Below, in pieces: positions 1-6,052 of a stretch of 6,662 nucleotides of DNA. Both the position numbers and the translations under genes were made by a program. The stretch comes from Gammaproteobacteria bacterium. GTDB lineage: Bacteria; Pseudomonadota; Gammaproteobacteria; DAOWEP01. The notes under the pieces are model-generated. The model did not search any database. It was not told the DNA's origin and saw only the letters and a list, made by a program, of their open reading frames with translations. The DNA lies in assembly GCA_030638455.1 (NCBI GenBank), contig DAOWEP010000038.1, forward strand, positions 1 to 6,662, in the 5' to 3' direction. The stretch's first letter is position 1. Each line of letters opens with the position of its first letter.

Positions 1-218
1 ACGATATTGATTCGGTAATCTTTCCATTTAATCGCCGTATTCTTGGCCAGGATGGTAATACCCCGTTCCTTTTCCAGCTCGTTTGAATCCATTGCCCGCT
101 CTTCGAGCTTGACGCGCTCGCCGAGTGTATCGGACTGCTGCAAAAGCTTGTCGAGCAGCGTAGTCTTGCCGTGGTCAACGTGGGCGATGATGGCTATATT
201 TCGTAAATTCTCTATCAC
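1..218 (-). CDS. typA: Translational GTPase TypA/BipA, N-terminal 72 codons (cut by window edge)
   Basis: TypA/BipA is a ribosome-associated translation-factor GTPase of the EF-G/LepA class, involved in ribosome assembly and stress or low-temperature growth. The visible part is the start of the G domain. It reads VIENLRNIAIIAHVDHGKTT, with the P-loop AHVDHGKT at residues 12-19. RGITI at residues 52-56 contains the switch I threonine, and LEKERGITILAKNTAIKW matches the TypA signature closely. The E. coli protein begins almost identically. I chose the GTG at 218-216 because it aligns with the family N-terminus; a weak GGAA lies upstream. The rest of the gene continues left of base 1. It is divergent from the intramembrane protease gene. 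The family assignment is secure; the start codon is slightly less so. Confidence 0.96.
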   Translation of the reverse strand, partial: MIENLRNIAIIAHVDHGKTTLLDKLLQQSDTLGERVKLEERAMDSNELEKERGITILAKNTAIKWKDYRINI

Positions 219-257
219 GCTTTTTTCCAGTATCAGGTTCCAAAAAATTGACGGGCG

Positions 258-263
258 ATTATA
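258..263 (-). promoter_or_regulatory. Candidate -10 element for typA
   Basis: The minus strand reads a perfect TATAAT here, about 40 bases upstream of the typA GTG start, which is a usual distance. No good TTGACA-like -35 is seen at 16-19 bases spacing (the best are AAGCAT or TCAAGC), and there is no extended TG motif, so the call rests on the -10 alone. Confidence 0.4.
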
Positions 264-367
264 ACGGAAACCCATGCTTTATGCTTGAATATTGCCATCT
301 ATGGCTTCCTTCTCATTCTACCGCCCACCAGCTACCTCAAGACAGCTAAAAACGCTACACTCTCTTT

Positions 368-790
368 ATGTGGAAAGATCAACAATTTCAACTAGCTATT
401 CTGGCTGCCCCGGTATTCTGGCTGGGTTTATGGCTTGCAGCCCGACCCGAAATAAATCTGCTCTGGCCGTTGGACAAACCATGGGTATTTCTGTCTTTTG
501 CGTTGCTGTACCCGGTAATGGAGGAGGTCGTCTTTCGCGGCCTGATTCAGGATGGTATTCATAGACATGTGAAGAAAAGATTGCCCGGCCCGATCAGCCT
601 GGCCAACCTTATCACCAGTAGTTTATTCATGGCACTGCATTTTATTTATCACCCGCCACTGGCGGCTGCGAGCGTGATCATCCCTTCACTGATCTTTGGC
701 TACTTCAAGGACCGGCATCACCAGCTGACTTCACCGATCGTATTGCATATTTTCTACAATACCGGATATTTCTGGATTTTTACCGGTTAG
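368..790 (+). CDS. mrtJ: Small CPBP/glutamic-type intramembrane protease, MrtJ-like (JDVT-CTERM sorting)
   Basis: This is a 140-residue multi-pass membrane protein of the CPBP (Abi/CAAX-protease-like) family. All three family motifs are visible: EEVVFR at 52-57 (paired glutamates and arginine), FMALH at 87-91, and HIFYN at 127-131 (histidine and asparagine). Hydrophobic segments lie at about 8-25, 38-52, 79-93 and 99-112, with a final one at 124-138. The very short length and the blocks HPPL (95-98), PSLIFGYFKDRH (106-117) and FYNTGYFW (129-136) match my recollection of MrtJ, the presumed processing protease for proteins with a JDVT-CTERM C-terminal tail. The MrtJ assignment is from memory and is less certain than CPBP membership. 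No candidate substrate is encoded here. The ATG has no Shine-Dalgarno sequence. A TACACT hexamer at 356-361 would put transcription start at or next to the ATG, so the message may be leaderless. A degraded relative of its 3' end lies at 4552-4659. Confidence 0.8.
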   Translation: MWKDQQFQLAILAAPVFWLGLWLAARPEINLLWPLDKPWVFLSFALLYPVMEEVVFRGLIQDGIHRHVKKRLPGPISLANLITSSLFMALHFIYHPPLAAASVIIPSLIFGYFKDRHHQLTSPIVLHIFYNTGYFWIFTG

Positions 791-880
791 AAAATAGCCT
801 GTAACCTCTGGTTTCGAGCTGCAAACAATGCTCTGCTTGAACCGATCCCCATAGTACGCCCTTAAATATCAAGGAAGAAA

Positions 881-3481
881 CTATACTGCCTCTATTGCTC
901 GAAACAACTCTTCTATATTGATGGGCTTGGTCACATAATCTACAAACTCTGCCGACTCGCCTTTTTCTACCTGACTTTTCATGGCGTGGGCACTTACTGC
1001 TATCACCGGTATATGTTTTGTTTTCTCATCCTGCTTGAGTACCGCTAGCGCTTCAAAGCCATCCATGCCAGGCAAATCGATATCCATCAGAATCAAATCG
1101 GGTTGCTGATCTTTGGCGATATCAATACCCTGTTCAGCATTAACCGCTACTAACAACCTGTATGCCGCCCTTTTTTTGAAAATCCGTTTAACCAGTTCCA
1201 GATTTGCCGGATTGTCCTCAACATAAAGGACGGTCAGAGATATATTCATTGAATGCGCCGGGGACGATGATTGAATCTTTACATCATCAATCTCCTTATT
1301 GATATCTTCATCACTCAACGGCAACTCAACCCAGAATGAACTCCCTTCACCGTACCTGCTGGAAAACCCTACACTCCCGCCCATAACCTCAACCATCTTT
1401 TTGGTAATATTCAGCCCCACCCCGGTACCTTCTATGGCCTTGTCCTGATGAGAGATTCTTTGAAAGGGCTTAAACACCTTGCCGTAATCTTCTTTCTTGA
1501 TACCAACACCGGTATCAGTAATCACAATTCGCAGCATATGTTGCCCAGACTCATCATGCCCGGAACCAGACTCAACACATTCTATACTAACCTTGCCACC
1601 CTTATTGTTGTATTTCACCGCATTGGATAACAGGTTAACCAGCACCTGCTTCAGTCGTTGTAGATCTGCCTTGATATAGACCTCACATAGACTATCCGGT
1701 AATTCAATAACCTTGACGCCATACTTTTCTGCCATTGGATTAACCAGCAACAGGGCGCTTTCTATGGCCGGTCTTAATGATACGGACTCAAGAGATAATT
1801 CCATTTCACCGGCATCCACCTTGGCAATATCCAGCACCTCGTTAATCAGATTCAACAGATGCTCCCCACCATCCATAATATGATGGATCCCTTCCTTCTG
1901 TCCTTCATTCAGGTTTTCGCTGTCCATCTGCAATAACTGACCAAAGCCGAGAATGGCATTCATCGGTGTCCTGAGCTCATGACTCATGCGCGCAAGAAAC
2001 TCCGATTTTTCATGATTGGCACGCTCAGCCTCCTGCTTAGCAGCATATAATTCCTCTTCTGAGTGCTTACGTTCACTAATATCATTTTTGATGGCCACAA
2101 AATGCGTCACCTTTCCCTGTCTGTCTGTGACTGGCGATATTGTCATCTCCTCATCATACAGATCTCCATTCTTTCTTTTATTTACAAGTTCACCGCTCCA
2201 TACTTTTCCGCTCTTTATGGTATCCCACATCTCTTTGTAGAAAGCGACATCCTGCTTTCCAGATTTCAAGGCATTTGTTTTCTTGCCAATCAATTCATCA
2301 GGAGAATAACCGGTATGTATTTCAACAGCAGGATTCACATATTCAATAATGCCTTCCAGGTTCGTTATCACAATCATATCGGCCGATTGATCAATCGCGT
2401 TTCTGAGCTTTAGCAGATCCTCCTCACGGCGTTTTCGCTCAGTAATATCACGGACAACAGCCTGAATAATATATTGTCCTCCTAGGTTCATGGGGGTAAG
2501 CAACACCTCTGTTGGAAAATTTTCCCCATTTAACCGTTGATGCGTCCACTCAAAGAAACTTATATTATTCTGATAGGCAGCTTTTATACGCTCATCTGCA
2601 GCAATGCTAGAGTCCTTCCCGTCAGGCTGGACGGGCGGTGACAATTCAGAGGGATGCTTTCCAAGAAAATCTTCCTTTCTGGTACACCCAAACATATCCA
2701 GCGTGGCCTGATTGCAATCAATAAACCCATTCTCATCCAACGTCATGATGGCATCATGTGACGTCTCAAAAATTGTTCGATACCGTGACTCGCTTTCCTT
2801 TATTTTTCTTTGTGACTCTTGCAAGTTGTCGCGCATACTCCCAAAAGAGGCGCTCAAACGCCCCAACTCATCCCTGCCTTTTGGTGGCAAGATTGCAGAA
2901 TAATCGCCCTTCGCTAATCGGGATGCCGCACGCTCAACCTCCACCAGGGGTTTGCGAATACGCTGATTTTGCCAAATACCTGCGGAACCAATAATAAGAC
3001 CGAATATTAATAGCGCCCATAATTCTGCATTAATAACCTGTTGCCGATGTTGCTCGTACTCAGCCATCAAATCGATGTCAAGCTGTAATTCTCCTAATAA
3101 CTCCCCGTCCCACAATATCTCATGATTGATTTTTACAATGGATTCGTCGTTATATTCCTGTGGTTCCGATAGCGGATACACTCTCTTGCCATCAGCTTTT
3201 CTGAGCACAATCTGCAGCCAATGGTGTGATGATTCATCAGTATCACCATGCATTTCACCGCCCATCTGATGATTGAGCGTCGCATAGATAGCCGAGTAAT
3301 TATTAACCAACAGAGCCCTTATCAATCCGGGATCCATGGCCTTCAGTACTTCTCGCTCCATTTCAACAATATCATGCTGCTCATCTTTCAACATTTCAGG
3401 CAGCCAAAAAAAGTGTATGCCTGCAGCAAAACAGAAAAAAACGAGTGCAATTGGAAACAGAAGTTTAAATCGGATGCCCAA
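881..3481 (-). CDS. Membrane hybrid sensor histidine kinase (HAMP-PAS-PAS-HisKA-HATPase-REC)
   Basis: This is an inner-membrane phosphorelay sensor of 866 residues. Segments in order: TM1 about 7-27, a periplasmic domain about 28-152, TM2 about 153-170, HAMP about 171-223, PAS1 about 232-348, PAS2 about 357-472, and a short coiled linker about 473-495. The HisKA H-box MSHELRTPMN follows, with phospho-acceptor H501. The ATPase has the N-box NLLSNAVKY (616-624), G1 DTGVGI (656-661) and G2 GTGVGL (685-690). A C-terminal receiver domain (about 749-866) has acidic E754/D755, phospho-acceptor D800, S830 and K852. All catalytic residues are present. There is no HPt domain, and no separate response regulator is in the window, so its output partner must lie elsewhere. 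It starts 5 bases after the stop of the PhnD-like binding protein, implying one operon and probable direct sensing of that protein. The start is TTG (3481-3479). An in-frame TGA lies just upstream, and no nearer ATG would keep TM1. The ligand is unknown. Confidence 0.95.
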   Translation of the reverse strand: MGIRFKLLFPIALVFFCFAAGIHFFWLPEMLKDEQHDIVEMEREVLKAMDPGLIRALLVNNYSAIYATLNHQMGGEMHGDTDESSHHWLQIVLRKADGKRVYPLSEPQEYNDESIVKINHEILWDGELLGELQLDIDLMAEYEQHRQQVINAELWALLIFGLIIGSAGIWQNQRIRKPLVEVERAASRLAKGDYSAILPPKGRDELGRLSASFGSMRDNLQESQRKIKESESRYRTIFETSHDAIMTLDENGFIDCNQATLDMFGCTRKEDFLGKHPSELSPPVQPDGKDSSIAADERIKAAYQNNISFFEWTHQRLNGENFPTEVLLTPMNLGGQYIIQAVVRDITERKRREEDLLKLRNAIDQSADMIVITNLEGIIEYVNPAVEIHTGYSPDELIGKKTNALKSGKQDVAFYKEMWDTIKSGKVWSGELVNKRKNGDLYDEEMTISPVTDRQGKVTHFVAIKNDISERKHSEEELYAAKQEAERANHEKSEFLARMSHELRTPMNAILGFGQLLQMDSENLNEGQKEGIHHIMDGGEHLLNLINEVLDIAKVDAGEMELSLESVSLRPAIESALLLVNPMAEKYGVKVIELPDSLCEVYIKADLQRLKQVLVNLLSNAVKYNNKGGKVSIECVESGSGHDESGQHMLRIVITDTGVGIKKEDYGKVFKPFQRISHQDKAIEGTGVGLNITKKMVEVMGGSVGFSSRYGEGSSFWVELPLSDEDINKEIDDVKIQSSSPAHSMNISLTVLYVEDNPANLELVKRIFKKRAAYRLLVAVNAEQGIDIAKDQQPDLILMDIDLPGMDGFEALAVLKQDEKTKHIPVIAVSAHAMKSQVEKGESAEFVDYVTKPINIEELFRAIEAV

Positions 3482-3489
3482 AATGGTTA
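3479..3489 (-). promoter_or_regulatory. Translation-coupled TTG start of the sensor kinase
   Basis: The binding-protein stop TAA (3489-3487) is followed by 5 bases and then the TTG that opens the kinase frame. No AGGA-like Shine-Dalgarno sequence is visible in the preceding 25 bases. Re-initiation by ribosomes finishing the upstream gene is the simple reading, and it would keep kinase levels below those of the binding protein. ATT and CTG codons also lie in frame just upstream, so the exact start is not certain. Confidence 0.55.
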
Positions 3490-4347
3490 CCAGTGTTGAT
3501 AAAAACGCTCAAGCTTCATATCCTTGAGGGGAGAATAATCTGACATTGCGGCAGGGCCAATCTGTTTTACGGGAATCTTCGCTAACATCTTCTGACCTTT
3601 ATCCGTCTTACCCATATCAAGCATTGCATCCAATACCTTTTGACGCACAGACTCCGGAACACGGGAATGAACGGTAAACGGATGGGGAGAAACCTTTTGT
3701 GTGCGATATAAAACGCGCAAGGTATCAGAAATCTCCGGTGCCTGCCGGGCCAGTGTTTTCTGTACACCACCACCTGCTACTGCCTCACCCAGCGCCACAT
3801 TCAGATAAACAGAGCTATGGGTCTGAACAAAATCCGGAGACACGGAAACCTGATACTTGTCCAGCAGTTCGGAACGAGACAACAATGTCGCGCCCAACGC
3901 ATTGGGTGCGGGAAATACAACTTTTTTCCCATCAAGCTCAGCAACTGATTTTATTGGGCTATCCTTACGTACCACAATGATACCGTAGAGCTTACGACCA
4001 ACATCCCTGACCAACGGGACATACCCCTGGTCACGACTGGCAATTACTACGTGATAGGGATTCATATAAGCAAAATCAAAGTTGCCGGTCGAAAATTCCT
4101 TCTCAAAGGCTGGAATTGTTGCAGAACCTCGCAACACAAAATGATGACCGGTACGCTCCTCCAGCTCGTTCAATATCGGACGCCAGATAGCATGAATCCG
4201 TCGAATATCGAATTGCGGAACAACACCTACTGTATAGGTATGTCTTTCATGTGCATGGCTTTCATGGTCTACTTTCTTATCGCCGCCACTGGCAAAACCA
4301 TTCAAGGATAAAAGTATTAATAAAATAATGCCTGTTAATTTATGCAT
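3487..4347 (-). CDS. Periplasmic PhnD-like (phosphate/phosphite/phosphonate family) solute-binding protein
   Basis: This is a 286-residue exported protein of the PhnD/type 2 periplasmic binding family. Residues 1-20 form a signal peptide (K3, hydrophobic 6-18, likely cleavage after FAS at 18-20). Mature sequence begins with a histidine cluster, H28-x-x-H31-x-H33-x-x-H36. The binding fold then starts at YTVGVVPQF (38-46). Typical family blocks follow: FDFAYMNPYHVV (90-101), YGIIVVRKDSPI (121-132), LDGKKVVFP (138-146) and ALGEAVAGGG (185-194). ATG 4347-4345 is preceded by AGGGAAAG at good spacing. No ABC permease or ATPase is encoded nearby. Instead the next gene, 5 bases on, is a hybrid sensor kinase with a periplasmic domain, so the likely job is ligand presentation to that kinase. 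The true ligand cannot be read from the sequence; family members are often labelled phosphonate-binding without evidence. Confidence 0.9.
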   Translation of the reverse strand: MHKLTGIILLILLSLNGFASGGDKKVDHESHAHERHTYTVGVVPQFDIRRIHAIWRPILNELEERTGHHFVLRGSATIPAFEKEFSTGNFDFAYMNPYHVVIASRDQGYVPLVRDVGRKLYGIIVVRKDSPIKSVAELDGKKVVFPAPNALGATLLSRSELLDKYQVSVSPDFVQTHSSVYLNVALGEAVAGGGVQKTLARQAPEISDTLRVLYRTQKVSPHPFTVHSRVPESVRQKVLDAMLDMGKTDKGQKMLAKIPVKQIGPAAMSDYSPLKDMKLERFYQHW

Positions 4348-4405
4348 CTTCTTTCCCTGTATTTCAGACCTTTGTAATTATCTATATTATCTATCGGCAC
4401 TGACG

Positions 4406-4436
4406 TTATAATCCTTACCATAGTACAATTATGCAA
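4406..4436 (-). promoter_or_regulatory. Weak promoter candidate for the binding protein-kinase operon
   Basis: On the minus strand TATAAC (4411-4406) lies about 60 bases before the ATG of the binding protein. TTGCAT (4436-4431) stands 19 bases upstream of it. The -35 matches consensus at only three positions and the spacing is long, so this is tentative. The same bases give a perfect TATAAT on the plus strand (4407-4412), with no -35 partner. Confidence 0.25.
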
Positions 4437-4459
4437 TGCATGTTATTAGTGATTTAACA
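4431..4459. repeat. Two small inverted repeats upstream of the binding protein-kinase operon
   Basis: ATGCAATGCAT (4431-4441) is a palindrome of 5+1+5 bases. It touches TGTTA-9-TAACA (4441-4459). Both lie about 85-110 bases upstream of the binding-protein start, next to the candidate -35, where an operator could sit. They are short enough in this A+T-rich stretch to arise by chance. Confidence 0.25.
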
Positions 4460-4518
4460 AAATCTTACATTCCCTGCTGAATTATCACGCCAGTATCTAC
4501 CTGAAAAAATAAGAATTT

Positions 4519-4554
4519 CTAGGATATAGAACAGGTCTCATCAAACTCCAGCCT
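4519..4554 (-). pseudogene. Remnant of a RutE-like nitroreductase gene: last 11 codons and stop
   Basis: Read on the minus strand this gives RLEFDETCSIS and a TAG stop. The intact nitroreductase at 5403-5996 ends RLEFDEVCSVL and TAA. The two align without gaps over 36 bases (27 identical), including a 17-base exact match (4537-4553 with 5421-5437), and both stops fall in the same place. Upstream of the arginine codon the similarity stops abruptly, because the sequence becomes the protease remnant on the other strand. The piece has no start and cannot be expressed as a protein. No similarity is seen beyond the stop codon (4501-4518 against 5385-5402). Confidence 0.8.
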
Positions 4555-4659
4555 CGACTGGTCTTTGACTACTTCAAGGACCGGCATCAACATCTGACTT
4601 CACCTGTCGTCTTGCATATTTTTTACAACACGGGGTATTTCTGGATCTTTGCGGGATAG
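4552..4659 (+). pseudogene. Remnant of a CPBP/MrtJ-like intramembrane protease gene: last 35 codons and stop
   Basis: The plus strand reads PRLVFDYFKDRHQHLTSP and continues to an FYNTGYFW block and a TAG stop (4657-4659). This matches residues 106-140 of the intact protease at 368-790: 28 of 35 residues and 91 of 108 bases by my hand alignment, with no gaps or frameshifts. Of 17 base differences, 11 fall in third codon positions. Equivalents of the histidine and asparagine of motif 3 (H127, N131) remain, but the EExxR motif and everything before P106 are missing. An in-frame TAA at 4510-4512 and the absence of any ATG, GTG or TTG between it and the homology show that it is not a gene. The first codon overlaps the nitroreductase remnant. 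It is convergent with the TPR gene. Confidence 0.88.
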
Positions 4660-4678
4660 TTAAAGGGCTTCCGAAGGT

Positions 4679-5257
4679 TCAGGGCAACTTACTTAACATT
4701 TCGCTGGCGGATTTGCCTTGTGTTGTTTCCGGCCCCAGCTCAATGGCCCTCTGCAGTGACCTTTTTGCATTCGGATAATTACCAACGCCGCTCTGTACAA
4801 AACCAAGGGTCAGCCATATACGTTGAAAATCCGGCTGCAACCCGACACCTTTTTTCAGGGCCACTAAAGCCTCATCGGAGCGATTTATATAATGCAGCGT
4901 CAGACCCAGATTATTGTAAGTTTCTGCGCTGCCGGGCGCTAAATCAATAACACGCTGATATAGCTTTGCCGCTGCTTCATAGTCCTTATTCCTGAAAGCT
5001 TGATGTGCCTGCTGGTTGATTTCCACCGTGTTATTAGAAGACGGAATTACAGGGGTTTCACGTTCAGGGAATCCCGGAAAACCACCCATCATTTTTGATG
5101 AAGAAATAGCTGAAGGAATGGAGGGTAAAGGCTCTTCTGATGTACTGGCAATTGAAGTGCCCTCACGATAATAGGCGCGTGTTAGTGTAAAAACCAGGGC
5201 GGCCGTAACAATTTGGATCAACACAATGACCGAAAAAAGCTTTAAATTTAGTTTCAT
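4679..5257 (-). CDS. Membrane-anchored or exported TPR protein
   Basis: This 192-residue protein has one N-terminal hydrophobic helix (about 7-26) after a lysine-containing tip. A low-complexity Ser/Pro/Gly-rich linker follows (about 33-76). Three tetratricopeptide repeats come next, at about 78-110, 111-144 and 145-178, with recognisable NLGLTLHYINRSDEAL and LGFVQSGVGNYPNAKRSLQ helices and the proline that usually closes each repeat (P108, P142, P176). TPR arrays are protein-docking scaffolds, and the anchor suggests they face the periplasm. There is no lipobox cysteine. ATG 5257-5255 has AAGG at 9 bases spacing. I do not recognise a specific family, and the partner is unknown. It sits between the remnant pair and the intact nitroreductase, 145 bases downstream of the latter on the same strand, so it could have its own promoter. 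Confidence 0.85.
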   Translation of the reverse strand: MKLNLKLFSVIVLIQIVTAALVFTLTRAYYREGTSIASTSEEPLPSIPSAISSSKMMGGFPGFPERETPVIPSSNNTVEINQQAHQAFRNKDYEAAAKLYQRVIDLAPGSAETYNNLGLTLHYINRSDEALVALKKGVGLQPDFQRIWLTLGFVQSGVGNYPNAKRSLQRAIELGPETTQGKSASEMLSKLP

Positions 5258-5402
5258 GATGAACTGCCTTTTACTATGAGGTCAGGTCTTGGTATATCAT
5301 ATTTTAATACTCTGGACTACTTTCCAGGTGATAATCTTTTCTCATTTTCCGAGTATTAAGTGAACTTTAGTCTTACAGGGCGGAACCGCATTAGCATTGT
5401 TG

Positions 5403-5996
5403 TTATAACACAGAACAAACCTCATCAAACTCCAGCCGTGGATGACGCGGAAATATCTTCGATGCATCCCCGTGGCCGATTGCACAGATAAAATTGGCCT
5501 TGATCCTTCCATCCGGAAAAAACTCTGCCTCCAGCTTTGCTGCATCAAAACCGGACATCGGCCCACAGTCTAGCCCCAGACTACGTGCAGCCATTATAAA
5601 ATAAGCGCCCTGCAAGGTACTGTTACGAAAAGCCGCTGTATGAATTACCTCTTCCGGCTTGCCTGCATACCAGGAACGCGCATCAGTATGTGGAAACAAT
5701 TTAGGTAGTTGTTCATAAAATTCCATATCCATTCCGATAACAACCACTACCGGTGCTGTCATACTCTTTTCAACATTGCCCTCCGACAGGCAGGGCTTTA
5801 GCCTCTCCTTTGCCTCTGTGCTTTTTATAAACAAGAGCCTTGCGGGACATGCATTGGCCGCCGTTGGTCCCATTTTCATCAGATCATAAATCTGGTGTAA
5901 CTGTTCATCTGTAACCGGCGTATCCTGCCAGCCATTGTGGCTACGTGCTTCCCTGAAAAGGGTATCCAGTGTCTCGTTAGATAATGCTGTACCCAT
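5403..5996 (-). CDS. Nitroreductase-family protein, RutE/malonic semialdehyde reductase subfamily
   Basis: This is a 197-residue cytoplasmic flavoprotein (FMN expected, NAD(P)H-dependent) of the same length as E. coli RutE. Matching blocks include RSHNGW (18-23), MGPTAANACPARLLF (42-56), FPHTDARSWY (101-110), AAFRNSTLQGAYFI (121-134), LGLDCGPMSGFD (140-151) and PRLEFDEVC (186-194). RutE reduces malonic semialdehyde to 3-hydroxypropionate in the Rut uracil-degradation pathway. No other rut gene is present here, so the physiological substrate may differ, and some relatives act as general nitro/quinone or aldehyde reductases. ATG 5996-5994 has GGAG at 7 bases spacing. It follows the methyltransferase after 56 bases and may share its transcript. 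Its last codons are echoed in the remnant at 4519-4554. Confidence 0.9.
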   Translation of the reverse strand: MGTALSNETLDTLFREARSHNGWQDTPVTDEQLHQIYDLMKMGPTAANACPARLLFIKSTEAKERLKPCLSEGNVEKSMTAPVVVVIGMDMEFYEQLPKLFPHTDARSWYAGKPEEVIHTAAFRNSTLQGAYFIMAARSLGLDCGPMSGFDAAKLEAEFFPDGRIKANFICAIGHGDASKIFPRHPRLEFDEVCSVL

Positions 5997-6020
5997 AGCT
6001 ATTCTCCGATGTTAATTATC

Positions 6021-6045
6021 AACAGGTATTAGTTTTGACCCTGTT
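6021..6045. repeat. Inverted repeat AACAGG-13-CCTGTT between methyltransferase and nitroreductase
   Basis: Two perfect 6-base arms (6021-6026 and 6040-6045) flank a 13-base spacer, 25 bases upstream of the nitroreductase start. On the plus strand the right arm is followed by CTTTATTTT, which resembles a terminator, but no plus-strand gene precedes it. On the minus strand no T-run follows. It could be an operator for the nitroreductase or a chance repeat. Confidence 0.3.
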
Positions 6046-6052
6046 CTTTATT

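Larger units (their letters stand above)
4348..4678. other. Gene-poor stretch with promoter region and fused gene remnants
   Basis: These 331 bases hold no intact gene. Bases 4348-4518 are A+T-rich upstream sequence of the binding protein-kinase operon (Shine-Dalgarno sequence, a weak promoter candidate, two small inverted repeats). Bases 4519-4659 are the two fused remnants. Bases 4660-4678 separate the protease remnant from the convergent TPR gene. I see no tRNA, transposon end or clear hairpin-plus-T-tract terminator. Confidence 0.7.

Noticed and set aside
43..264. Plus-strand open frame over the typA start
   Set aside because: It is antisense to the highly conserved TypA N-terminus and is Ser-rich, as expected for a shadow frame.
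810..843. Possible hairpin GGTTTCGAGC / GCTTGAACC in the convergent gap between the protease and kinase genes, as a bidirectional terminator
   Set aside because: The stem needs a bulged T and a G-T pair, has a 15-base loop, and no T-run follows on either strand.
1448..2413. Plus-strand open frames of 60-116 codons opposite the kinase gene
   Set aside because: They are antisense shadows of a protein with all kinase and PAS motifs. None shows a recognisable domain or a supported start.
4407..4412. Perfect plus-strand TATAAT that might drive transcription into the remnant region
   Set aside because: There is no -35 at suitable spacing and no intact plus-strand gene downstream.
4442..4469. Weak resemblance of this stretch to 5353-5377, which could extend the duplication into non-coding sequence
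   Set aside because: It needs several gaps and is not collinear with the offset of 884 bases that aligns the two nitroreductase ends. It is probably shared A+T-rich composition.
5312..5327. Hairpin CTGGA-6-TCCAG between the TPR and nitroreductase genes, as a terminator of the nitroreductase
   Set aside because: The stem is only 5 base pairs and no U-tract follows on the minus strand.
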